Shown here: piece after piece, positions 26,082 to 33,795 of the stretch
How positions within the stretch are numbered: position 1 is the stretch's first letter
Layout of the letters: each line of letters starts with the position of its first letter
Source of the DNA: a bacterium
Lineage (GTDB): Bacteria > Pseudomonadota > Alphaproteobacteria > Caulobacterales > Hyphomonadaceae
Length of the DNA: 64,000 bases
Assembly: GCA_016125045.1 (NCBI GenBank)
Contig: WGML01000007.1
Span: 62,001 to 126,000, forward strand
Reading direction: 5' to 3'
The notes under the pieces: model-generated
What the model was told of the DNA's origin: nothing
What the model saw: only the letters and a program-made list of their open reading frames with translations
Database searches by the model: none
Position numbers and translations under genes: made by a program

Positions 26082-26687
26082 ATGAAGCGGATCATTGTGT
26101 CGTCCATGGGCCTCTTGCTTGCGGCCTGCGCCAGCCAGCCGGCGGTCGGGCCCTCGGCGCCCGCTCCCGCGCCCGCGGACACCGGAGCCGTCGACCTGGC
26201 GCCGCGGGTCACGACGCTTCTGAACATCGCCGCGACCTCGTCCTGGGTTGCGGAGGAGCGCCTGCTTCCGGCCGATCCGATCCTCGCCCTGATCGAGGAC
26301 GGCGGCTCGGTCGAATCCCCCGCCGGCCTGTCGATCACCTGCAATCCGGCCAATGGATCGATGACGGCCCGCCTGCCGAGGCAGGCGGCTGACCGCGTCG
26401 GACAGGAGGCGACTTTCCGGATCCGTATGGGGCGCTCGAACGAGGCTCTCGCCGGACGGTTCGAGGCGAACAAGCGCGGCGGCGCGGATTTTGTCTTCCC
26501 GATGGACCCTGTCCGCCTGCGCACGATGGGCCAATTCGATGAGGTTGTCTTCCTGACGGACGCCGGCCGGCCGCAATGGGCGTTCGTTCGCGAACCGGGC
26601 AAGGCGGTCGAAGCCGAATTCGTGGGCTCGCTGCGCAATCTGAACGCCGAGAGCACCTCCTACATCCTCTACTGCAACCCGAAATAG
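26082..26687 (+). CDS. lipoprotein of unknown function
   Basis: The 201-residue protein has a lipoprotein signal MKRIIVSSMGLLLAACAS (lipobox LAAC) followed by a Pro/Ala linker. The mature domain has IAATSSWVAEERLLPADPILALIEDGGSV, GLSITCNPANGSMTARLP and a C-terminal YILYCNPK. The family is not recognised. Two Cys residues in the mature part (SITCNP and LYCNPK) could form a disulphide. It is probably anchored on the periplasmic face of the outer membrane, and may share a transcript with the upstream reductase. Confidence 0.7.
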   Translation: MKRIIVSSMGLLLAACASQPAVGPSAPAPAPADTGAVDLAPRVTTLLNIAATSSWVAEERLLPADPILALIEDGGSVESPAGLSITCNPANGSMTARLPRQAADRVGQEATFRIRMGRSNEALAGRFEANKRGGADFVFPMDPVRLRTMGQFDEVVFLTDAGRPQWAFVREPGKAVEAEFVGSLRNLNAESTSYILYCNPK

Positions 26688-26825
26688 GGCTCGGCCTGTC
26701 CGATCGCGGCGATTGCGTCGCATTTCCGGGCGGGCGAGGACTCCTTATCCGCCGGAAAGTGCTCTATCTCTCAAGGCCAAGGCGCGCGGCCCTTCCGCGC
26801 GCGCCGCTGGCCAGGGAGACGATCG

Positions 26826-28259
26826 ATGCGTGACTATCTCAAATTCTACATCAACGGCGAATGGGTTGACCCGGTTACGCCTCGCACGATGGACGTGATC
26901 GATCCGTCGACCGAAGAAGCCTATGCCCGCATATCGATCGGCTCCAGCGCTGACGTCGACAAGGCGGTGAGAGCGGCGCAGGCGGCCTTTCCCGCATTCT
27001 CCAACACCACTCCGACCGAGCGGGCCGAACTTCTGGACCGGATCGTCGCCGGTTATCAGAAGCGGATGGGCGACATCGCCGTCGCGATCTCCGAGGAAAT
27101 GGGCGCGCCGATGTGGCTCGCCACCACCGCTCAGGCGGGCTCGGGCTACGGCCATTTCGCCACGGCGGCGCAATACCTTCGCAGCTTCAAGTTCGAGGAT
27201 CTCCGGGGCAAGACGATGGTGCGCCGCGAGCCCATCGGCGTGTGCGGCTTCATCACGCCCTGGAACTGGCCGGCCAACCAGATCGCCTGCAAGGTCGCCC
27301 CGGCCATCGCCGCCGGCTGCACCATGGTGTTGAAGCCGTCCGAGATCGCTCCGATCGACGCCATGATCCTCGCCGAAGTGCTCCATGAAGCCGGCGTGCC
27401 GAAGGGCGTCTTCAACCTCGTCAACGGCGATGGACCGGGCGTCGGCGCCGCCCTCTCCTCCCATCCCGGAATCGATATGGTGTCCTTCACCGGATCGACA
27501 CGCGCGGGCGTGCTGGTGGCTCAGGCCGCGGCGCCCACGGTCAAGCGCGTGGCCCAGGAACTCGGCGGCAAGTCCGCGAACATCATCCTGCCGGACGCTG
27601 ACCTGACCAAAGCCGTGAAGTCCGGCGTCCTCGCGATGATGAACAACACCGGCCAGTCATGCAACGCGCCGTCCCGCATGTTCGTGCACCGCTCGCAGCA
27701 GGAACAGGCGAAGGCGATCGCCAAGGAAACCGCCGAAAGCGTGAAGGTGATGGAGCCGAAAACCGCCGAAAAGGGTGCGATCGGTCCGCTGTCGTCCGAG
27801 ATTCAGTTCAACAAGGTGCAAGGCCTCATCGCCAAGGGGATCGAGGAGGGCGCCACCCTCGTCGCCGGCGGCCTCGGACGCCCCGACGGGCTCAACCGCG
27901 GCTATTATGTCAAGCCCACCGTGTTCGCCGACGTCCGCAACGACATGACGATCGCGGTCGAGGAAATCTTCGGGCCGGTGCTCTGCATCCTGCCTTATGA
28001 CACCGAGGAAGAGGCGATCGCGCTCGCCAACGACACCGTCTACGGCCTCTCCGGCTACGTGCAGTCGGCCTCGCTCGAACACGCGCAGGCGGTGGCCAAG
28101 CAACTGCGCACGGGCATGGTCCACATCAACGGCGCCGGCGGCGATCTCACCGCGCCCTTCGGCGGCTACAAGCAGTCCGGCAACGGACGCGAGTGGGGCG
28201 TCGCGGGCATGGAGGAGTTCCTGGAGACGAAGGCCGTTCTCGGCTTCGCGGCCGCCTGA
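26826..28259 (+). CDS. NAD(P)-dependent aldehyde dehydrogenase
   Basis: This 477-residue ALDH has FITPWNWPANQIACKVAPAIAAGCTMVLKPSEIAP (cofactor binding), SFTGSTRAG, catalytic Glu in QELGGKSANIIL and nucleophile Cys in NNTGQSCNAPSRM. EEIFGPVLCI and FGGYKQSGNGREWG complete the family signature. It oxidises an aldehyde to the acid; the class resembles broad-substrate (betaine/3-hydroxybutanal-type) enzymes and the substrate cannot be read from sequence. GGGAGA precedes the start. A strong terminator follows 31 bases after the stop. CYP153 and this enzyme could act in one alkane route, but they are 17 kb apart. Confidence 0.94.
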   Translation: MRDYLKFYINGEWVDPVTPRTMDVIDPSTEEAYARISIGSSADVDKAVRAAQAAFPAFSNTTPTERAELLDRIVAGYQKRMGDIAVAISEEMGAPMWLATTAQAGSGYGHFATAAQYLRSFKFEDLRGKTMVRREPIGVCGFITPWNWPANQIACKVAPAIAAGCTMVLKPSEIAPIDAMILAEVLHEAGVPKGVFNLVNGDGPGVGAALSSHPGIDMVSFTGSTRAGVLVAQAAAPTVKRVAQELGGKSANIILPDADLTKAVKSGVLAMMNNTGQSCNAPSRMFVHRSQQEQAKAIAKETAESVKVMEPKTAEKGAIGPLSSEIQFNKVQGLIAKGIEEGATLVAGGLGRPDGLNRGYYVKPTVFADVRNDMTIAVEEIFGPVLCILPYDTEEEAIALANDTVYGLSGYVQSASLEHAQAVAKQLRTGMVHINGAGGDLTAPFGGYKQSGNGREWGVAGMEEFLETKAVLGFAAA

Positions 28260-28290
28260 GGCCCAGACCAACTCGAACACCATTGCGATT

Positions 28291-28328
28291 CTGATCCGCG
28301 GGAGCGCCCTGACCGGCGCTCCCGTTTT
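28291..28328 (+). terminator. rho-independent terminator, copy 1
   Basis: GGGAGCGCC (28300-28308) and GGCGCTCCC (28315-28323) form a perfect 9-bp stem with a 6-base loop, followed by GTTTT. The whole 38-base element is repeated with one base change at 29043. Confidence 0.88.
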
Positions 28329-28445
28329 CATTGCGTCGCGCGGCATCGTCGCGAAGTCGGGCTCACGCGCGATCGCGGACCGCGTGATCCGCGTCCGCAA
28401 CCCGCCGCGCTCTGTGCGGTTCGCGCCGATTCTCGGCCCGCTTTC

Positions 28446-28472
28446 CATTGAAATAGTCTTGATAATTCAATG
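28446..28472. promoter_or_regulatory. AT-rich inverted repeat before the DM13 gene
   Basis: Perfect 7-base arms CATTGAA and TTCAATG flank 13 bases in an otherwise GC-rich stretch, about 150 bases before the DM13 start. No regulator gene adjoins it, so its binder is unknown. Confidence 0.3.
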
Positions 28473-28617
28473 ATCACGGGCAACGCGCCGTTGCGTGAAG
28501 CATCTTCATTGGTATTTGTGACCGATCGGTTTCAAATTCGTCGTCGTCAGGGGCGGCTGCAGGCGGCGCCCCGAGCACACACATCAAGCGCCCACGTCGG
28601 ATCAAAGGAAATCACCA

Positions 28618-29046
28618 ATGCGCACTCACCTCGTCGCTCTCGCCATGTTCGCCGCCTTCCCGCTGGCGACGCCATCCTTCCTCCCCGCCGCTTTCGCGCA
28701 GACAAGCGCCGCGAAGACCGAACACGCAGGGACTTTCGTCAAGAAAGACAAGCGCATCTCGGGCTCGTGGTCGATCGTCGAGGAGGGAGGCAAGCGCATT
28801 ATCCGCTTCTCCGGCGACTTCAGCGCGGCCAATGGCCCGGACCTGAAAGTGTTCCTCTCTCCGACCTCGATCGCCGATGTGAAGGGGAAAACCGCGGTCA
28901 ACGGATCGATCAATCTCGGTGTTCTCAAGTCGACGAAGGGTGCCCAGGATTATGAAATCCCGGCCGGAGTAACCCTCTCGAACTTCAAGTCTGTGCTCGT
29001 GCACTGCGAAGAGTACGCCGTGTTGTGGGGCGGCGGCGACCTCTGA
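28618..29046 (+). CDS. secreted DM13-domain protein
   Basis: The 142-residue protein has a signal peptide (AMFAAFPLATPSFLPAAFAQ) and a single DM13 domain: GTFVKKDKRISGSWSIVEEGG, IIRFSGDFSAANGPDLKVFLSP, and the C-terminal LVHCEEYAVLWGGGDL with the conserved Cys of the family. DM13 is a beta-sandwich proposed to carry out electron transfer or cell-surface redox chemistry through that Cys. The gene is bracketed by two near-identical terminators, so it is a monocistronic unit. Its stop lies within 4 bases of the downstream terminator element. Confidence 0.85.
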   Translation: MRTHLVALAMFAAFPLATPSFLPAAFAQTSAAKTEHAGTFVKKDKRISGSWSIVEEGGKRIIRFSGDFSAANGPDLKVFLSPTSIADVKGKTAVNGSINLGVLKSTKGAQDYEIPAGVTLSNFKSVLVHCEEYAVLWGGGDL

Positions 29047-29080
29047 TCCGCGGGAGCGCCCCGACCGGCGCTCCCGTTTT
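29043..29080 (+). terminator. rho-independent terminator, copy 2
   Basis: Stem GGGAGCGCC (29052-29060) with GGCGCTCCC (29067-29075), 6-base loop, then GTTTT. It differs from the element at 28291 by a single loop base and starts inside the DM13 stop codon. Confidence 0.88.
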
Positions 29081-29141
29081 GGTTTCATCGTTTCAACAAT
29101 CTCGTCCTGGCGGCCGACAGCCGCACGCGCCTGGCGCCGGG

Positions 29142-29621
29142 TCAGAAATCAACCACCTTGTCGGCAGCAAGAAACAACGCTGCGATGGAGTCTGGTGTCC
29201 CCATCCGAGCGCCGGCGCGTAGGTTCGCCTCTTCGACACCGGCGAGCATGGCGCAATGAGGGCACACGACGACCTCTCCCCCAGCGGCGACGAATTCGGA
29301 GAACGCTGCGGAAACGGGCCCGCTATCACCCCACTTGAGATCCCCTCTCTCCTTTGAATCGGCCAGCCTCACGCCCTCCCGGTCCAGAAAGAGCGTCACC
29401 TTCGCGCCGGATTTCACCATGTTCGTACCCAGCGAAAGCGCCATGAACGCCGAATGGAGATCATCGGTGAAGCTGCCCAGATGGACGATCGCCTTCTGAG
29501 GTTCAGCCGGCGCCTGGGCATAGGCTCGATCCGTTCCGATTGAAGAGCAACCCGGTCCCACAACGAGCAATCCTGTGATAATGGCTGCGACGCCGGCCCT
29601 CACGGGTCCAATGCTTGTCAT
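29142..29621 (-). CDS. periplasmic DsrE-family protein
   Basis: The 159-residue product from ATG 29621 has an N-terminal hydrophobic signal (AGVAAIITGLLVVGPGC) with possible signal peptidase I cleavage after AYA; the lipobox around Cys25 (VGPGC) is non-canonical. The mature domain is DsrE-like: AIVHLGSFTDDLHSAFMALSLGTNMVKSGAKVTLFLDREGV, then GGEVVVCPHCAMLAGV with a CPHC motif, ending in a TPDSIAALFLAADKVVDF strand. DsrE proteins carry sulfur on a Cys. Most are cytoplasmic, so an exported one is notable. It is divergent from the metallo-beta-lactamase gene. Confidence 0.8.
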   Translation of the reverse strand: MTSIGPVRAGVAAIITGLLVVGPGCSSIGTDRAYAQAPAEPQKAIVHLGSFTDDLHSAFMALSLGTNMVKSGAKVTLFLDREGVRLADSKERGDLKWGDSGPVSAAFSEFVAAGGEVVVCPHCAMLAGVEEANLRAGARMGTPDSIAALFLAADKVVDF

Positions 29622-29767
29622 CGTGCATTTCCTTTGCTGCTTGGCCCACCAAGATCGGATGTCCGTCGCTGGCCCGCTTTGATCCGGCTCAAAGACGCGC
29701 GCCGAGTCGACTCGCTTGCCACGCGACCGATCAGGTCTATTGTCGGCGATCAAACGGGAGACGAGAC

Positions 29768-30748
29768 ATGATCGGACGCATCACCCTGATGAGCGGCGCC
29801 GCCGCGCTTTCACTGGCCGCTTGCGCGACCGCGCCGGCCGTCGTCGCAGACCCCGCGCCCCAGGTCGCCGCCGCTGCACCGGCGTCACCGCCTCCGCCGC
29901 CACCCCCGGCCGCGCCCGCCGGCCCGCCGCAGCGCGTCCAGGATCTGGGCGGCGGCATATACATGCTGATCGGAAATGGCGGCAATATCGGCCTTTCCGT
30001 CGGCCCGGACGGCGCCTTCGTGATTGACGACCAGTTCCCTAACAACGCCGACCAGAACCTCGCCAAGATCCGGGAGCTTGCGGGCGGCGGACCGAAATTC
30101 GTCGTCAACACCCACTGGCACGGCGACCATGCCGGCGGCAATGCGGCCTTCGCCGGCGCCGGCGCCACGATCTTCGCTCACGAGAACGTCCGCAAGCGGA
30201 TCTCGGGCCAGGTCGCAACCCCGGCCCTCGGCGGCTCGGGCAATGCCCCGGCGTCACCGCCCGAAGCCTGGCCGGTCGTGACGTTCACGCAAGGCGTCGA
30301 CTTCCACCTCAACGGTGAAACGATCAATGTCTACAAGGTGCAGGCGTCCCATACGGACGGCGACAGCTTCGTACACTTCCGCGAGCCCGACATCCTTCAC
30401 ATGGGCGACGTGTTCTTCAACGGCCGGTTCCCGGTGATCGACATCGGATCGGGCGGATCGGTGAAGGGCTTCCTCGCCGCCCAGAAGGACGCGCTCACGC
30501 GGGTCTCGGCGACCACCAGGATCATTCCAGGCCACGGCGAGCTCGCCACGCGCGCTGACCTCGAGAAATCGATCGCCATGCTGGAGGGCGCCATCGCCGC
30601 CGTCCAGGCCCGCATCGACGCCGGCGATACGCTGGAGCAGGCCGTCGCGCGCAAGCCGCTCGCCCCCTGGTCGAGCTGGGCGTGGAACTTCATCAACGAG
30701 GACCGTTTCACGACGATCGTCTACACCGGGCTCAAGGCCGGGACCTGA
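29768..30748 (+). CDS. metallo-beta-lactamase-fold hydrolase lipoprotein
   Basis: The start ATG 29768 follows GGGAG and gives a 326-residue lipoprotein (LSLAAC lipobox) with a long Ala/Pro linker (PPPPPPPAAPAG). The hydrolase has the zinc motif NTHWHGDHAGG, SHTDGDSFVHF, DILHMGDVFFNGRFP and the distal IIPGHGE. This matches the subclass B3-like or glyoxalase II-like family of envelope hydrolases that includes SoxH/quinoprotein relay-associated proteins. It probably acts in the periplasm on a small molecule; beta-lactam resistance should not be assumed. It is divergent from the DsrE gene, with 146 bases between. Confidence 0.85.
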   Translation: MIGRITLMSGAAALSLAACATAPAVVADPAPQVAAAAPASPPPPPPPAAPAGPPQRVQDLGGGIYMLIGNGGNIGLSVGPDGAFVIDDQFPNNADQNLAKIRELAGGGPKFVVNTHWHGDHAGGNAAFAGAGATIFAHENVRKRISGQVATPALGGSGNAPASPPEAWPVVTFTQGVDFHLNGETINVYKVQASHTDGDSFVHFREPDILHMGDVFFNGRFPVIDIGSGGSVKGFLAAQKDALTRVSATTRIIPGHGELATRADLEKSIAMLEGAIAAVQARIDAGDTLEQAVARKPLAPWSSWAWNFINEDRFTTIVYTGLKAGT

Positions 30749-30789
30749 TCGCCCCGGAGCGTCCCCGCGCCCGCATCCGCCGCGCTGAT

Positions 30790-31557
30790 CTACGCGCCGC
30801 CGCAGACCGGACAGTCCGGATCGGCGGAGAGCGCCACGTCGCGTCCCTCCCCGCTGAGGCCGTCGAACACCCACAGGCGCCCGGTGAAACTGTCGCCGGC
30901 GCCGGTGATCTCCTTCATCGCCTCAAGCGCCATGCGTGAGCCGACCATCCCCGCGAGCGGCCCGGCCACGCCGACCGCGGCGCAGGTTTCCTCGGTCTCG
31001 GGAAGATCCCGCACCAGGCACCGGTAACAGGGCGAGCGGTCCTCCCCGGCCTGCCTCGTTCCGCGTCCGGACCGGAACACACATAGCTGCGCGGACCAGC
31101 GCCCCACCGCGCCCGACACCAGCGTCACACCCAATGCGTGGCAGGCGTCATTGACGGCGAAGCGCGCCGCGAAGCTGTCGGTGCCGTCGAGCACGATCTG
31201 GGCGTCCTGCAACAGCCGCCGCGCGTTCGCGGCGTCGAGGCGCGTCGCCTGTTCGGTGATCAGACACCCAGGATTGAGCGCACGGAGCGCCCGCGCGCCC
31301 GCCGTCGTCTTCGCCTCTCCCACCTCGGAGGTTCGGAACAGCACCTGGCGTTGCAGGTTCGACAGCGCCACCACGTCGTCGTCGATCAGCGTCATGCGCC
31401 CGACGCCCGCCGCCGCAAGATAGAGCGCCGCCGGCCCGCCGAGCGCGCCCAGCCCCACGATCGCGACATGCGCCGCCGCAAGCCTCGCCTGGCCCGGCCC
31501 GCCGATCTCCCGAAGCATGATATGCCGGGCGTAGCGTTCGATGTCCTGCGCCGTCAT
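30790..31557 (-). CDS. moeB: ThiF/MoeB-type adenylyltransferase
   Basis: The 255-residue protein from ATG 31557 begins with the E1-like ERYARHIMLREIGGPGQARLAAAHVAIVGLGALGG, the ATP-binding Rossmann loop. DDDVVALSNLQRQVLF carries the conserved Asp/Arg, and DGTDSFAARFAVNDACHALG is the activation site. Two CxxC pairs (CYRC and CPVC) bind structural zinc. It adenylates the C-terminus of a sulfur carrier such as MoaD or ThiS; no carrier gene is adjacent, so MoeB versus ThiF is not settled. Its ATG lies in the stop region of the GDPD gene (4-base overlap). Confidence 0.87.
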   Translation of the reverse strand: MTAQDIERYARHIMLREIGGPGQARLAAAHVAIVGLGALGGPAALYLAAAGVGRMTLIDDDVVALSNLQRQVLFRTSEVGEAKTTAGARALRALNPGCLITEQATRLDAANARRLLQDAQIVLDGTDSFAARFAVNDACHALGVTLVSGAVGRWSAQLCVFRSGRGTRQAGEDRSPCYRCLVRDLPETEETCAAVGVAGPLAGMVGSRMALEAMKEITGAGDSFTGRLWVFDGLSGEGRDVALSADPDCPVCGGA

Positions 31558-32573
31558 GACCCCTCCCCCCTCGCCCGTCCGCCCCGGATCACCGGCGCGA
31601 CGAGGTCCGCCCGATTGGTCCATACCCCGCCCGAATACCCGCGGGCGTAGCGGCGCGCCGCCGCCGGATCGTCCACGCCGCGCGACCCCGGATCGCCCGG
31701 TGCGTAAGCGCCCGCCACAAACACCTCGGTTCCCGCCTTGTGCATCCTTTCGACGAAGCGATTGGGCCAGCCCCAGAGCGCGGGCCCGACATTGGACGGG
31801 ACAAGAATGATGGTGTTGCGGCAGGTCGCGGGCGTCCGGCCGAACCAGCCGGTCAACATGTAGTCCTTCAGGCAGCCGACCATCTGCGTTCGTCCCATCA
31901 CCGGAACATCCATCAGGCGGGCGGCGATGACGCTTGTCGGCCGGTCGCCGCCATAGACCATCAGCCGGGACAGGTCGGCCTGGGATGCACGCGCGAGCCG
32001 CGCCGCCAGCGCCTCGCCTTCCGTGCGGTCGTTGCTCTTGACGTGGATGAGAAAGCGCCGATCCGGAAACGCATCGAGCACCTCATCGAGCGAGGGCGTC
32101 AACCCTTCACCTTTGCCGCGGAACGGATAGGTCGCGCCGCCGTCCGCCGTGTATCCAAAGCCGACGTCCAGCGCCTTCAGTTCCGCCATGGAGTGCTCGC
32201 GCGTGACCCCGCTCCCATTCGTGCGGCAGTCAAGCGTCCAGTCATGGAACACCGCGAACTGGCCGTCCGTCGTGGGGTGCACGTCGAACTCGACGATGTC
32301 GGCCCCCGCCTCGAACGCGGCCCGAATGCCGGGCAGCGTATTCTCCAGATAGCCATGCTCGGGCTCATGGATCCGGCTCGCCGTGCAGGTATCGTTCGTC
32401 ACCCCGTCAAGGGTAAAAGTCTGGGCGAGGCCCCGATGCGCGAGCACGGTCGGCGGCGGATCGTAGTCCGACCACCAGCTTGCATTCGCGACCCAGATCG
32501 CCGCCAGCAGAACGGCCACGCCGAGCAGAGTGGCCCCGATCAGCTTCAGCACCCCGATCACCGCCCCGATCAT
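31554..32573 (-). CDS. glycerophosphodiester phosphodiesterase, membrane-anchored
   Basis: The 339-residue protein has one N-terminal membrane helix (VLKLIGATLLGVAVLLAAIWVA). The TIM-barrel catalytic core is VLAHRGLAQTFT, HGYLENTLPGIRAAFEAGADIVEFDVHPTTDGQFAVFHDWTLDCRTNGSG, carrying the HR, E-D and H residues that bind metal and glycerophosphate. It hydrolyses glycerophosphodiesters at the outer face of the inner membrane, releasing glycerol-3-phosphate. It is translationally coupled to the MoeB-like gene, an association I cannot explain by pathway. Confidence 0.9.
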   Translation of the reverse strand: MIGAVIGVLKLIGATLLGVAVLLAAIWVANASWWSDYDPPPTVLAHRGLAQTFTLDGVTNDTCTASRIHEPEHGYLENTLPGIRAAFEAGADIVEFDVHPTTDGQFAVFHDWTLDCRTNGSGVTREHSMAELKALDVGFGYTADGGATYPFRGKGEGLTPSLDEVLDAFPDRRFLIHVKSNDRTEGEALAARLARASQADLSRLMVYGGDRPTSVIAARLMDVPVMGRTQMVGCLKDYMLTGWFGRTPATCRNTIILVPSNVGPALWGWPNRFVERMHKAGTEVFVAGAYAPGDPGSRGVDDPAAARRYARGYSGGVWTNRADLVAPVIRGGRARGEGS

Positions 32574-32612
32574 GGGCCGAGTCCCGCGCAGCGGTCCTGC
32601 CGAGCGCAGACC

Positions 32613-33650
32613 TCAGTTCCGGTCGATGCGCGAACGCGGCGCCGTGACAGCGGCCTTGCGACCCTCTTTCTCCATGATCCGGGCGCCGCCGAGAATGTTC
32701 GGGACCGAATAATTTCCCTCATGGCAGGCGTACTCATAGATCCGGTCCGGGCTCCGCCGGAAGGTCAGCTCGCCCGTCCAGGGTTGGGTGTAGGCGACCG
32801 GATCCTCCACCGTGAACCGGTAGAGCATCTCGTCTTCACCGACGAGCGTGAACCGCTCGGTCACTTTGGCGTCTGGCGAGAAATAGGCGAAGAAGCCGAA
32901 ATCCACCCGCACCGCCTCGGCAGGCCGGAAACCGACCGTTTCAGCGACGAACGTGTCTCCATCCCAGCGGCCGACGGATGATCCGAAATACTGGCGCGGC
33001 TGCAGCGGATGGTGCTCGCCCTCGATGCGGATGATCCGGGTGTCGTGGATCATCTCGATATTGATCGCCATCGCATCCGCGGTCTGAATGAACTGGTGGT
33101 GATTGTTGTAGAGCGCGTTCAGCATCGGCGGCCCGGCGGTCGAGGCAAAGCCGAACAGGCAGCGCTCGATCGGGATGCGCTCCTCCGGATTGTCATAGGA
33201 ATTGTACGTCGACACGGTCTTCATCATCGCGGCCCGCCCCGCCTGCGTGTAGGGTACCCGCCCGTTCGGCGGATCGACGATCCAGGATGACCGGTACTCG
33301 CCATTGACCTTGCCGACGCGTGTGCCGGGGTCGATCCAGAAAAAGTTGTAGCCCTCTGGGTCCTTGCCTGCCTCAGGCGCGCCTTCGCTCGGATCAGTGG
33401 GTGCGTTGTCGCCGGCGGCGACGCTCGCGGCCGAGGCTTCCCAGCCCGCCGCCTGCTCCGGCGTCAGCACGAGATCCTTGAACTCCGGCACCCGTTCCAG
33501 CCGGGTCAGGGACGCGTTGGTCCACACGCCCTGGAAGTCGGGCCGTCCGTCCGGCGTGCGCGGCGGAGAAAACCCGCCGCTCGCCTGCGCGAACGCAGGT
33601 CCCGACGCAAGGGCGAAGCCGGCGACGCAGGCGGCCAATATCCGTTTCAT
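32613..33650 (-). CDS. secreted conserved protein of unknown function
   Basis: The 345-residue protein has a signal peptide (MKRILAACVAGFALASGPAFA) and starts RTPDGRPDFQGVWTNASLTRL, an opening shared by a widespread uncharacterised secreted family (from memory, common in Acidobacteria and marine alphaproteobacteria). Further motifs are NPEERIPIERCLFGFASTAGPPMLNALYNN, INIEMIHDTRIIRIEGEHHP and SSVGRWDGDTFVAETVGF. The two Cys residues (ERCLFG and YACHEG) may pair. It probably binds or breaks down an organic substrate in the periplasm. No operon partner is obvious; GDPD follows 39 bases later on the same strand. Confidence 0.8.
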   Translation of the reverse strand: MKRILAACVAGFALASGPAFAQASGGFSPPRTPDGRPDFQGVWTNASLTRLERVPEFKDLVLTPEQAAGWEASAASVAAGDNAPTDPSEGAPEAGKDPEGYNFFWIDPGTRVGKVNGEYRSSWIVDPPNGRVPYTQAGRAAMMKTVSTYNSYDNPEERIPIERCLFGFASTAGPPMLNALYNNHHQFIQTADAMAINIEMIHDTRIIRIEGEHHPLQPRQYFGSSVGRWDGDTFVAETVGFRPAEAVRVDFGFFAYFSPDAKVTERFTLVGEDEMLYRFTVEDPVAYTQPWTGELTFRRSPDRIYEYACHEGNYSVPNILGGARIMEKEGRKAAVTAPRSRIDRN

Positions 33651-33795
33651 TCGTCACTCCCTCTTCCCGGACCTGTTGAGCGGCCCTCTGACTCGCACTC
33701 TTTCACATCCCTGCGCAATGTGCGAGCCGGGATCGCGCCCGCGCGCGGTCCGCCATGGCGCGACACGTCCATATCCGTTAGGCTTCTGCGCCCGT

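Larger units (their letters stand above)
28260..28617. other. intergenic region with terminator and AT-rich dyad
   Basis: The first 70 bases hold the aldehyde dehydrogenase terminator. At 28446-28472 lies an AT-rich dyad, CATTGAA and TTCAATG separated by 13 bases, that could be a regulator site for the DM13 gene. The rest shows no gene; AAGGAA stands 7 bases before the DM13 start. Confidence 0.5.
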
